Positions 1 to 10,171 of a stretch of 64,000 bases of DNA are shown here, piece by piece. The DNA is taken from positions 310,001 to 374,000 of the forward strand of contig CACVBU010001144.1 of NCBI GenBank assembly GCA_902728285.1, read 5' to 3'. Each line of letters begins with the position of its first letter. The stretch's first letter is position 1. The notes under the pieces are model-generated. The model was given only the letters and a program-made list of their open reading frames with translations. It was not told the origin of the DNA and did not search any database. Origin of the DNA: Clytia hemisphaerica (Eukaryota; Cnidaria; Hydrozoa; Leptothecata; Clytiidae). The translations under genes were made by a program, and so were the position numbers.

Positions 1-140
1 TATTTTCAACTGACAGAGGGAAGGAAGGCTCCTTATTTTGCTCTATAAAGCCTGATTTTAGCTTATTTTTGGGTTTTTAGAATTAATTTTCAAACCCCTC
101 CGACAATTAGCCCTCCCCCTACTAAGAACCTAATAAGAGT
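1..140. repeat. Dispersed repeat fragment, copy 1
   Basis: The segment shares an ordered series of short blocks with 31660-31810: a CTGACAG or CTGTCAG start, a TTATTTTGCT block, and a CTCCGACAATTAGCCC or CTCCGGCAATTAGGCC block, with similar spacing. That order makes chance unlikely. It looks like an old copy of an unidentified dispersed repeat cut by the window edge. No coding potential is seen. Confidence 0.45.
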
Positions 141-650
141 AAGATATAGTTTGTTTGTTGGTTCTTGGTTTTAACCATAGACATTACTGTGGTTTAATTG
201 TGAAGACAAAATTTCAAGGTAAAGAGTTTCATATTCAAGTTAAAATCTTCTTACAGTACTCAACAACAACAGACAGGCCTGTCTGAGAAAAATCAAATCA
301 AAAACAGTCGAAAAGATGACTTTCGGAGTAGGGAGTGTCAAAGACAAAGGGAAAGGGGGGAAATGCAACAACAAAAATATTTTCAGATGAACTTTTAATT
401 TGGAGTTCCTTCCATAAAATACACTAAAATCAAATCTGATGAACTAAAAATTTATAAAACTACTTGACATGATCCAAATATTTTCAGCTTTTGGTATTGT
501 TCGTGTGAAGCCAAACAGTTTTTCATTACTGCATACAAAAAATTTGAGATTCTTGAATGTTTGCCAATATGCAAGATTTCTGATAACATAATAAGGGAAA
601 TGTAACTGAATCTAATGTCTTGTATTTAAAAACCATATAACGAGCGATAT
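141..650. other. No recognisable feature
   Basis: AT-rich sequence with simple A-runs. I see no gene, tandem repeat or inverted repeat that I can support. Confidence 0.4.
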
Positions 651-935
651 TTATAAAAGTTCTCTCCCAATTCTCTCGTTTGCGACAAAGGTACGTCCTT
701 GACTTTTTAAGCATCTTTCCTCTGCTTTTCTTTTCCATGCATATCGAAACAAAAACATAGAAAAAGACTCAGTGCTTTCAATCTGATTAATCCAATGATG
801 AAGGGTGGTTTCTTCTCCATCGAAATAATACTGTACATCATCTGCATTTTCAATTATCAATCTAGAAACTTTCAAATACATCTCTAAGACATCTGCAACA
901 CCCCTAACTGCGAAACAGAACCTCTGGGATCGAAA
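651..935 (-). CDS. Possible exon of an unknown gene
   Basis: An open frame on the minus strand runs for more than 80 codons, from about 935 down to a stop near 651, with protein-like composition: an aliphatic stretch (YLKVSRLIIENADDVQYY), then TTLHHWIN, then a basic segment (RYAWKRKAEERC). Pyrimidine-rich sequence followed by CAG precedes it, so it could be a 3' exon of a gene lying to the right, but no neighbouring exon was identified and no family is recognised. The alternative is a decayed transposon protein or a chance frame. Confidence 0.22.
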   Translation of the reverse strand, partial: FRSQRFCFAVRGVADVLEMYLKVSRLIIENADDVQYYFDGEETTLHHWINQIESTESFSMFLFRYAWKRKAEERCLKSQGRTFVANERIGRELL

Positions 936-1198
936 AATGCTTCTCTATCAAACAGTAATCAAATATTTTCGTTCGAATCTATAACGTTCGAATTAGATTT
1001 TCAAATAAAAACATTCGAAACTATACACAGAAAGGCGGAAGTAAAAGGGCGCTATCAATCAGTAAAGCATAAAAAAGCTGATAATATGCAGGGAACGAGG
1101 TTGGTAAAAGGGGTGCTCCGCTCTCCCGTTCGTAGGACTCTCTTTTGAAAAAAAGTTCCATTTACCTGGGACTCGTGAAGGTGAAAAAAGGTACCCTT

Positions 1199-1244
1199 CA
1201 CCCTCGCCCTCGCCCCCCGCCCCTGCCCCCGCCCCCGCCCCCTG
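1199..1244. other. C-rich tract, possible G-quadruplex on the minus strand
   Basis: A run of CGCCCTCGCCCCCC-like blocks gives at least six runs of three to six G on the minus strand, separated by one or two bases. That is the classic pattern for a stable G-quadruplex. It stands out in otherwise AT-rich DNA. No gene start could be tied to it. Confidence 0.6.
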
Positions 1245-1452
1245 GGCCTGTGCAATATACTCGATTTTCGTTTTTTTTCTTCACATTTTTAGAATTTCAG
1301 TATTTTGGAATTTCTTTTTCCATTCCCTTTGGCCAATGTGTTTTTCAGATACTTTGGAGTTTATAGATCCTGAGGCTGTGGTAAAATTTTCTGCCGGGGA
1401 TAAAAACCAGGAAAAAAATAGTCTTCAACTGGGAAAAATGTCGTCGCCTTAA

Positions 1453-2149
1453 GGGGCGACGTCCATATTTAACCCTGCCACGCGTAACGGGAAAAGACCG
1501 TTAGTGGGTAGGTATATCCCACTTGTGGGAGTTAACTGTGGCAATCATGACCAAAATAAAATGTTCTACTCAATATCCAAGAAAAGCCAATAATAGATTC
1601 TTACAAAAGCTGAATATTTCTAGTAGTTGCCTTTGTTTCTACTTCCACGAATGCGCTTTTCATTCAAATTCAAACTACCGTCAATCAATTTCTTCGAATA
1701 CAGTCGCGGTGTTTTCGAAGTATAGGCTTTTGTGCCCTCCCCCGTGGTAACTTTATCTGAAATTTGTTTTCTTTTTCCCGCGCGCGTAGGAAATTTTTTT
1801 TACCAAAGTGACGTAATCTATCTTTGAAAGGGCCAATCAAAATACCGTCCGCCAATTCTTTTAGCCTTCTATTTGAGTAATCAAGACTTGTCTCTATTTG
1901 GTTTTTCTTTCCCGATTTTCACTCGCACTCGCATTTCCAATCGCACTCAGTTTTCAGCATAGTGGATGGCCAAGTTGTGAATAAATTTATGAGAGTTGAG
2001 AAAAAAGAATAAAACATGTTTACAGTGGTGGGTAAAGTGTTGGATTTTGGTCTTTTTTGCAAAGACCGTTAAGAGGGTGTGTAGGTATGTTTGAAAACTA
2101 TCGGTCTTTTCCCGTTACGCGTGGCAGGGTTGAATATGGATGTCGCCCC
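1453..2149. mobile_element. Harbinger-like non-autonomous DNA transposon
   Basis: The ends are near-perfect inverted repeats of about 48 bases (1453-1500 and 2102-2149), starting GGGGCGAC at the left and finishing GTCGCCCC at the right. TAA lies directly outside both ends (1450-1452 and 2150-2152), matching the three-base TWA target duplication and G-rich termini of the PIF/Harbinger superfamily. The interior carries no transposase frame, so it depends on an enzyme encoded elsewhere. Superfamily placement rests on termini and duplication only. Confidence 0.75.
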
Positions 2150-2493
2150 TAAATTCTTATAAATTTCGTCACTTTCCCCCGACATATTTACCCAGAAAAG
2201 GCACTCTAGTTTTGCCTAACAGATTTCCCGCAAAAAGAATATCCAATTAAAAAGCTGTTGTTTTCACCTTTCACTAGTGCTTCTCAAGACTCTACACTCT
2301 AAATATTTGTGAGGTTAACTAGCAAATCGGCATAATCAATCACGATGAAAACGGCCGAAAAATGTAAACATGCTAGTGAGTTTCAACCAATAAAAGAACG
2401 TATTTTCACTAGCCTTAAATTTTTTGCCAATCGTAGTGATTATCCTGGATTACCTCAGTATTATTTGCAATGCAAACAGAGTGGAGGAACGTA

Positions 2494-2721
2494 CCGTAAG
2501 TTGGTCTAATGTCGACATCCGTCTTCTAATTTCGACATCGTTCTTTATAGATAGGAATAATAAGAAGGTCGAAATCACTGATAGACTAAAGATTTTTCCT
2601 CTCATCGCGCTAAGCAAAGTCAATCAGTGATTCCGACCTTCCTCAGTTTCTATTGTATTCCTATCTCTAAAGAAGGGTGTCGAAATTAGAAGACGGATGT
2701 CGACATTAGACCAACTTACGG
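2494..2721. mobile_element. TA-flanked hairpin MITE
   Basis: Almost the whole 228 bases fold back: the left half beginning CCGTAAGTTGGTCTAATGTC is repeated inverted at the right end, and the inner parts (GGTCGAAATCACTGAT and ATCAGTGATTCCGACC) also pair. TA lies outside both ends, the Tc1/mariner-type target duplication. It shares the terminal CCGTAAG with the ends at 3389 and 7782, so the family appears at least twice here. Confidence 0.75.
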
Positions 2722-4588
2722 TACTTTTAAGCGTTCTGGAGCGCGCGTAACCCCTTTTTCTAAACATTGATACAGTATATCGATTACTTACGTATAATAC
2801 TTTGACCCCAATAGCCTACGATTGTCAAAAAGAAAGAGGATTCAAGCTCCCAGCGAGAACCAATCTTCTCGGGGAATGGTAGACTTTTCGTATCGTCGAT
2901 TACAGAGGAAAAACTTCGAGAAAATGTATTGAGATTGAAGACGATTTTCCTCGCAAACCGTTTCGTGTTCACCATGTTTTTCGTCTGATCTCGTGTGAAG
3001 TGACACGGAATTTATTCGAATAGGTCTTTGGCTGAAATTCGAATGATCGTTTTTTCGTGTACGATTACATGAACAATTTTTACGGACGCGGTAGTAAACA
3101 GATAGGTAAAAAGTTGTCTAATTTTATTGATATGTGGTCAGCAGGTCCAGGTCTTCAAACTTCAACACAAAACAATTTCTTTGAAGAGAGATTAGCAGCA
3201 GCTTTTTGAAGAAAACAGTCAGACAGTGTATGTTTTTCAGATTATACTTTTACTTTGTACTTCTTGCTTGCAGCAGAAAAGTAAATTTTTACGTCAACAT
3301 ATAAAATTTTTACGTCAACATATCAGAAACATGATATTTTTTAAGACTGTACGATGCTGACTGAGACGACAGACTGTATTTTCACATACCGTAAGACGGG
3401 GTGATTCGGATAGATTTCGACTGTTTTCCAAAAATTTGTTCTTCCAAAATGAGTCTACCTCTAAATGAAGTCGTTTTATTTTACCACTGGGGTCTAATTC
3501 GCGAGTGTAGAAAATTTCATTTTCAAAAGTTTCTTCTACGAGGAACAATCTTCAATCGAATACAAGAAAATCGAGTCACTCGTTTCGGGGTGAAGTGGAT
3601 AGAAATTGACGGGGCGCCATTCGCAACATAAACAAACACTCTCTATATTCTGTGGTGGAGCAATACCATTTTTCAAAAATTACGTTTTGCCGAAGTTATA
3701 ATTTGAATTCATGCAATTCTCACAAAGTAATTATTCATTAGATGGAGCGTCATAAAAATGTAATACTTAAGGGATATATATTTGGGTAGTACGTTTAGTA
3801 TCATTGATAATAAAATTTTGATTAGTGTGCGCTATGAAAAGTGTTGGTTGAATGCACGATAGAAAGTGCAATGTAAGAAAATGAAACGTCTCTGAAAGGT
3901 CTGACTACATTAGCTAAATCCAAGTTTGTTTTTTTATCTAACGTTTGCGTTTCGTTCCAGATAAAATGAAAAGGGAGAAGTAAATAAATGATTAAAAAAG
4001 AAGGGCATTAGAGAAACTGGACAACTTACGAAAATATAAAATTTTCATCGAAGCATCGACCGATAGAGTCAACACAAACACATGGTCGTTATATTCCGCG
4101 GTTACGATAGATAGCATTGAATTTAAAAGCAGAAAAATATCATACCAAGCAGGTGCGTATTTCTTTTAATCCCAGAAGAGTCTAGCATACCCACACCTCT
4201 GTTTCACATTCACTGGCTAGGTTAGGTTAATAGAAAATTCGCCCGATAAAAACCAGTGTACATATCCCGTTGTTTTACGGACGTTATAAAAGAACGTTGT
4301 TTTGACGTTTAGCGTCCATAGAATACCCCTGTCTCAAGTATCCACTGAACTTCTACTAATGCCCCATGAAAAGCTAACTTTTTCCAGTTTCGCAGCGATA
4401 CTGGGTGTGATATAGCTGGGCCGATAAAAAGAGTAGAGAAATTTACCTGATCATCGTATATTTTTGTTTTTCCGTTATTTCAGGTGGTACTGAACAATCT
4501 TAGATACTTGAGAGAGGAGGAAGATTATCAATAACGCTCTGGTTGACTCTAAGATTTGTCGACAAAATGATAAGAGAAAACGTATGAT

Positions 4589-5070
4589 ACACCCCTGTAT
4601 CAGTGACCCGGGAAACCGGTGAAAAAATTACAAAGAATAACCTAACTCTAACACGTTCACTGTCAAACCATTTTCAGAAATTTGACTTCATTGAATTTCA
4701 TCGAAAGTTTGACTTTCAAAGGCTCCGGTGGCCTTGGTTCTGCTTTAAGTGCGTACTGATCGACGCAGAATTTAAGGAAGATTCCAAAAATACAAAAACG
4801 AAGCAAGCAAAAGTATCTGTATCGAAGGTTACGGCCCTTGGAGAACTGTCGGTATTTTGACACCTCTACTGCAACAAGGTCAACCCGGTCAAAATCGAAA
4901 AAAAATTATTAATGAATTCTAGGAATAATGCTTGAAAGTGAATTTTTCCATACTCCAGCGAGAATTGAGAGATTACAAATACAGACCCGGTTTGTGTGAC
5001 GTTTTACTTGTTTCATAACTTCTCCGCTGGTCGATTTCAAATTTTCACTGAGTTACTGAGACAGGGGTGT
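4589..5070. mobile_element. MITE-like element with ACACCCCTGT ends
   Basis: Inverted termini of roughly 19 bases begin ACACCCCTGT at 4589 and end ACAGGGGTGT at 5070, and the match continues into TCAGT and ACTGA. A further ACACCCCTGTCTCAG end lies near 5490. The target duplication is not clear. No protein is encoded. Confidence 0.55.
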
Positions 5071-5280
5071 TACAGTGGCACTTAAAGAATTCAGAACCAG
5101 CGTGGAATCGCCATGAACACAAAGATAGGAGACAGCATTAATTCTATATGGTATTCAATGCTCAGATGCATAGTATACTCGTAGTTGGCAGCAAACTTTT
5201 AAAGCTCTTATTTGGAAAATATGTACTTTTTATTCTTTTCTTAGCGAAAGAAATTACTTTATAACATTGTCTCTCTCAGT

Positions 5281-5396
5281 GCCCGGTGAGAACTTTTATA
5301 CCCTTTGGGAAAATGAAGGATAAAAAACGGTAAGGAATATAGAAAATAAAAATTTCTCGTGTTCTTAAATATCTGGGGCATATTTTCTCACCGGGC
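5281..5396. repeat. Short inverted-repeat element
   Basis: GCCCGGTGAGAA at 5281 and TTCTCACCGGGC at 5385-5396 are perfect inverted copies enclosing 92 AT-rich bases. This may be a very short MITE; no target duplication was resolved. Confidence 0.45.
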
Positions 5397-5698
5397 CGAT
5401 TATTTATTGCCAATTGTTCCACTAGGAAGGGGCTCCACCGTGTCATACTTTTTTGCCCCTTTTTCCAATTTCCGCTTGCAGAAATATTTACACCCCTGTC
5501 TCAGAGTCAGAGATGATTTAAGGCAGGGGATGCGAGACCTCCGAGAGAATGAACAGCATATGAACGAACGGAAAATTATGTCTTGCTTCATACTGTACCA
5601 TGTCTCATTATCAAGCCTTTAGAAATAATCCCTTTCGTCAAAGATATTTCCTAGGAAGGACGAGAGATCGAGGCGTCCATTTCTTTAACCCTTTAAGT

Positions 5699-6302
5699 GC
5701 CGATGTCGTATATATACGACATGGGCTATATAGGAGGGCGAAGCCCTCCTGTAATGCCCAGTTTGAGTTAGAAATCGTTATTTTTGGTCGAACTCGTAGG
5801 AATAAGATTGTCCTTTATGGTCAAGCAAAAAAAAATTCAAAAGTGAGTCTTTCCAGCGAAATTTTAAGCAAAACAGTCAAAAAAATGCAAAAAATTGACA
5901 AAAATTCACTTTTTTGAGATTCTGACCGTTTTTTGACTATTTTTGGTCAACGAGTGATCCAAGAACCTCCAAATTTGGCCCTGTTTTACTTTAATCTGTC
6001 TTCTAGTGAATTGATTTGAAATTTTACCACTGGGCACCTTTTCATCAGTTCAGTCAGGTCCGCGCAGCGGGCCTGGCTGCTTTAATTCCCTAACCTACCC
6101 CCCCCCTTGGCCGCCGCCCACCACGCCCTTCCTAAATCGGGCGGCGCCGAAGGCGCCCAAAAGAAAGAAGAGACTCTAAGCTATCCAACGAGCTATATAC
6201 GAGCTTCTAATTCCTTCTAGATCAGGAGATATAAGCCCTTAAAGTTTGAACTAGCGATTTTTTAAAAAAAACTTAGAAAAAAGGACCCTGGCACTCAAAG
6301 GG
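5699..6302. mobile_element. piggyBac-like MITE, copy 1
   Basis: The element is bounded by TTAA on both sides (5695-5698 and 6303-6306), with 13-base inverted termini CCCTTTAAGTGCC and GGCACTCAAAGGG. TTAA duplication with CCC termini is diagnostic of piggyBac-type transposition. Inside the left end is a 20-base perfect palindrome, ATGTCGTATATATACGACAT, followed by a GGAGGGC and GCCCTCC hairpin; the right half has a GC-rich GGGCGGCGCC and GGCGCCC block. It has no transposase. It is nearly identical to the copy at 6427. Confidence 0.85.
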
Positions 6303-6426
6303 TTAAAGAAAAATTGCAAAAATTATTTTTTTTTTAGATTTCTCAATTTTTGGCCTAAACTCACTCAAAAATGCTGAAAAACACCAAAAAATCACATTTT
6401 CAAAATTTTTTTTTCACTTTGTTTAA

Positions 6427-7049
6427 CCCTTTAAGTGCCGATGTCGTATATATACGACATGGGCTATATAGGAGGGCGAAGCCCTCCTGTAATGCCCAGT
6501 TTGAGTTAGAAATCGTTATTATTTTTGGTCGAACTCGTAGGAATAAGATTGTCCTTTATGGTCAAGCAAAAAAAAATTCAAAAGTGAGTCTTTCCAGCGA
6601 AATTTTAAGCAAAACAGTCAAAAAAAATGCAAAAAAATTGACAAAAATTCACTTTTTTGAGATTCTGACCGTTTTTGACTATTTTTGGTCAACGAGTGAT
6701 CCAAGAACCTCCAAATTTGGCCCTGTTTTACTTTTAATCTGTCTTCTAGTGAATTGATTTGAAATTTTACCACTGGGCACCTTTTCATCAGTTCAGTCAG
6801 GTCCGCGCAGCGGGCCTGGCTGCTTTAATTCCCTAACCTACCCCCCCCCCCCCTTGGCCGCCGCCCACCACGCCCTTCCTAAATCGGGCGGCGCCGAAGG
6901 CGCCCAAAAGAAAGAAGAGACTCTAAGCTATCCAACGAGCTATATACGAGCTTCTAATTCCTTCTAGATCAGGAGATATAAGCCCTTAAAGTTTGAACTA
7001 GCGATTTTTTAAAAAAAACTTAGAAAAAAGGACCCTGGCACTCAAAGGG
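6427..7049. mobile_element. piggyBac-like MITE, copy 2
   Basis: A second copy in the same orientation as 5699-6302, again flanked by TTAA (6423-6426 and 7050-7053). It differs mainly in homopolymer lengths (a longer poly-C, a few extra A and T), so the two are recent relatives. The 120 bases between the copies are unrelated AT-rich DNA, so this is two insertions or a segmental duplication rather than one tandem array. Confidence 0.85.
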
Positions 7050-7053
7050 TTAA

Positions 7054-8010
7054 TAAACGTTCTTATCCTGGTGTTGTAAAGTGTCTGTAGCCTTACCCTT
7101 CCCACTATCTTCTTCTGGAAAATAATACATAACACATAAACTCCTAAATTATCACTATACAAAATATACAAAGAGATTGTATTCATATGAACAACAATGA
7201 ACAATGAATTACTATTAACATTTGAACATTTATTCCTAGCTACTCTGAACACTAACAAGCCTCTTGGGATAGTGTGGCAGTAATTAAAAATGACATGATG
7301 ACGGCATTTGATATTTTTTAATTATTCAATAATTAACTCCTTTCCATTTCTCGGTTCCGTATCACTTAACTACGCCTTCAACTTGGGGCGCAAATGGGCG
7401 ATTCGCGTTTTAACGCAAACAATTTTCCGCCCTAACTTTAGAATGAAAATACGAAGAATAGATATCGTTTTTCGTTTAGTGAACCAAAGATTGTATACAA
7501 CTGGCTTTCGTAGAACACGATGCCAAAGGAATCTCCAATCACGGTCGCTTCATTATTTCTTATTCGGCATTTCAAAAAAGGGTCCGAAAATCAGAAGGTT
7601 TTCTTCTTCAATTTCCGAAGAACATGTTCCAAATCTTCAAAACCATATTTTTCCGATAGCTTGATCAATCAGTGAACGGGATCTGAAAACAGAATGGAAA
7701 AAGACATCGTCAGTGAAGTATGAGAGGCGATTAAACAAAGTATCCGATTCACCCCGGGTATCCGATTCACCCCGTCTTACGGTACTGTTTAATCTGTATT
7801 TAAATGTCCGGAGGTGGAGCAGAAAGTGTCGTTTTTTCGTGCTGGAACACCGGCAGAATATTTCAGAGCACTGCCGGTGTTCCGGACAACAATTTTCGGC
7901 AATTGGTCTGCACCGGAACTTCCGGTATTTTGGAGCAGGATATTAGCGATATAATTACGATAGTGCTCACTGTGCTAATCATGTGCAGTCAGGAGTTAGT
8001 TTTTGCCTAA
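7054..8010. other. Intergenic, no gene recognised
   Basis: The stretch holds the right CCGTAAG-type terminus near 7745-7784. The open frames here, including one of 118 codons at 7308-7664, have no recognisable domain and look like chance. Confidence 0.4.
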
Positions 8011-8449
8011 AGCGGCAATCACAAATATCTTCATTTCGCGTCCTCGTTGGATCTAAAAAGTGAGTCGGTTGGTAGTAAAAATTTTCGGGTTTTCTTAAAA
8101 TTGGTCTGTGAGGCGGTAAAAGGTAAAAGGACGTTAACTGAGGCAGCAGGAGGCCCAGTCGCGTGTATGTTTTGCATGTTCAGATTATGAAGTTCCAGAC
8201 CCCCGCGCTCGATAGGATCGATCATCGGAACGGCTCGATGACGGATCGATATGTGATCGATGGATTACTTATCGATCCGGATAGGAGATCGATAGAGGAT
8301 CGATACTCAAGATTTTTTATAAGCTTATGATTAGTTATCGATCTATCATCGATCTATCATCGATCTATCATCGATCTTTTATCGATCTTATCGACCCTAT
8401 CGACTCTTTCTAAAAATCGAGCTCTAATATTAATCGATCTTTCTCGCTA

Positions 8450-8556
8450 TCGATTACCTATCGACACCTATCGATTACCTATCGACACCTATCGATTACC
8501 TATCGACACCTATCGATTACCTATCGACACCTATCGATTACCTATCGACACCTCTA
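8450..8556. repeat. 21-base tandem repeat, left arm
   Basis: About five head-to-tail copies of a 21-base unit, CTATCGATTACCTATCGACA plus C, each containing one ATCGAT palindrome and one ATCGACA variant. They sit in the left arm of the 8195-9459 element. Confidence 0.85.
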
Positions 8557-8919
8557 TCGATCCAATCAAAATATCGACCGTTTTTTTATATTGATTAATC
8601 GATCCATATCGATCTAATGGCGTCAAACCGGATTTACTTATCGGTACTTATCTGGCACCCGATGTAGAAATTTTCTTTCGACACGCTAAGCAAGCTCTGG
8701 GAAAAGGTCGGGGAAACTTTCAACATCTGCTGGAAGGTTTAGATTACGGAATTTCGCCTGAGCCCTAGCTCCGAACTTAAAAAAGCGGAGGGGCCCGGCT
8801 TAAAAATGGCCGATATGGTACTCTCGGGTACCTAATATAATAAGCGTCCCCAACCCGCTAATTAATTTTATAATCAATGCATAATCGATTTATAATCGAT
8901 GCATACTCGATTAACGATC

Positions 8920-9290
8920 GATGACGAATCGATTAACGATCGATGACGAATCGATGACGAATCGATTAACGATCGATGACGAATCGATTAACGATCGATG
9001 ACGAATCGATTAACGATCGATGACGAATCGATTAACGATCGATGACGAATCGATGACGAATCGATTAACGATCGATGACGAATCGATTAACGATCGATGA
9101 CGAATCGATTAACGATCGATGACGAATCGATTAACGATCGATGACGAATCGATGACGAATCGATTAACGATCGATGACGAATCGAAAAACGATCGATGAC
9201 GAATCGATTAACGCGATGACGAATCGATGACGATCGATTAATGATCGATGACGAATCGATTAACGATCGATGACGAATCGATATACTCGA
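8920..9290. repeat. 22-base tandem repeat, right arm
   Basis: A dense array of a 22-base unit built from GATCGATGACGAATCGATTA plus AC, about 15 copies, with occasional half-unit insertions of GATGACGAATC. Each unit has two TCGAT cores, so the array is very rich in GATC, ATCGAT and CpG. The left arm of the same element uses different ATCGAT units. Confidence 0.9.
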
Positions 9291-9490
9291 TTGAAATACT
9301 AGCTCGATAATGGATCAACGAAGGATCGATACTCAAGACTTTTTAATGGCTGAATCTTCCATCGATCTCCTATCCGGATCGATAAGTAATCCATCGATCA
9401 CATATCGATCCGTCATCGAGCCGTTCCGATGATCGATCCTATCGAGCGCGGGGGTCTGGGAAGTTAAACACTGTGACCTTTGACACATAA

Positions 9491-9964
9491 GGCGATGGGA
9501 ATTTGATGTTCTGTTTACCGTTGCGTTTCAAAAAATATTTGATGCGGCAAAATTTCATTATTCATTATTCATTATTCCTACCTGGTGCTTCCAATCTCCA
9601 ACAAAGTTTAATTCCACCGTGAAATCGAGCTGCTTTCACTTTCGGAATCAAAATGACATGCGCGAAAATTCATACGCGTTCAAGACGTGTCTAAAACGCG
9701 AATTTCTAAAACATCCTTGATGCCGCCCACTGCTTAAAAAAATGCCTGCCTCATTCGCGGACGTGATTGGAACCATGTTTTTTACTCGAGGCGCACATTT
9801 TGTTAGCGAAGATGTTATTTTTGATTCACTTTGAGTGTTTTGGATAGCTTGGCACAGGAAAAGAAGAAAATAATAAGTTTTTAAGAAATAATGAACTTTT
9901 TTGAGCGGCGGCTCAAGAGCATGCGGGCGGTCGACGGTAAACAGAACATCAAATTCCCATCGCC
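9491..9964. mobile_element. Harbinger-like MITE inserted in the 8011-10171 element
   Basis: Inverted termini of about 31 bases begin GGCGATGGGAATTTGATGTT, with TAA outside both ends (9488-9490 and 9965-9967). The 474-base element has no transposase. It lies 26 bases from the ATCGAT-armed element, and both are inside the same host transposon. Confidence 0.75.
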
Positions 9965-10171
9965 TAATGGCACCTGTAATGATAAACAAAGTTAGAATGC
10001 TGCGAATGCGCTAGAAATCGCTCACAAAAATCGGCAATAATAAAATTTTTGATCAAAGGAAACGTCATCAAAACAAAAAGTTCGAAGAATTTCCCTACTC
10101 TCAAACTCAATTTTACTCAATTTTCAGGAGTCGGTCGGGTGACGCGAAACGAAGATATTTGTGATTGCCGC

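Larger units (their letters stand above)
3389..7782. mobile_element. Possible large TA-flanked element with CCGTAAG termini
   Basis: The left end reads CCGTAAGACGGGGTGATTCG and the right end is its inverted match, both next to TA. At the right end the GGGTGAATCGGATAC block is tandemly doubled, and a related GGGGTGAAGTGGATAG sits at 3588. The interior (about 4.4 kb) holds at least four other elements and no transposase I can recognise. Two solo ends of the same family facing each other would look the same, so the single-element reading is tentative. Confidence 0.4.
8195..9459. mobile_element. Repeat-armed element with ATCGAT arrays
   Basis: The ends are perfect inverted repeats starting CCAGACCCCCGCGCTCGATA, with the match extending about 115 bases through further ATCGAT-containing sequence. 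GAAGTT lies outside both ends (8189-8194 and 9460-9465), a six-base target duplication. The left arm is degenerate TATCGAT repeats, the right arm a 22-base array, and a 230-base non-repetitive core sits between (about 8630-8860). No transposase is present. A six-base duplication with these termini does not point clearly to a known superfamily. Confidence 0.75.
8011..10171. mobile_element. Harbinger-like element split by two later insertions
   Basis: The ends carry inverted copies of GCGGCAATCACAAATATCTT (8012 onward, and 10150-10170 on the other strand) with TAA outside both (8008-8010 and 10172-10174). Only about 410 bases belong to this element: 8011-8188, 9466-9487 and 9968-10171. The rest is the ATCGAT-armed element at 8195-9459 and a second Harbinger-like element at 9491-9964, each with its own duplication. 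The TAA target lies inside CCTAATTAGG, so this element itself landed in an older repeat. Confidence 0.7.

Noticed and set aside
1145-1366. 73-codon frame with a poly-proline stretch
   Set aside because: It is only the C-rich tract read in frame, and no splice or start context supports it.
5600-6757. Frames of 105 and 128 codons
   Set aside because: Both lie in the two piggyBac-like MITEs and translate the same repeat. No transposase motif is present.
7308-7664. 118-codon plus-strand frame
   Set aside because: Composition is basic and irregular, no domain is recognised, and there is no splice partner.
8450-9290. Centromeric or telomeric satellite
   Set aside because: The arrays are short and are bounded by transposon ends with a target duplication, so they belong to a mobile element.
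9648-9989. 113-codon minus-strand frame
   Set aside because: It spans the interior and right end of a Harbinger-like MITE and has no transposase signature.
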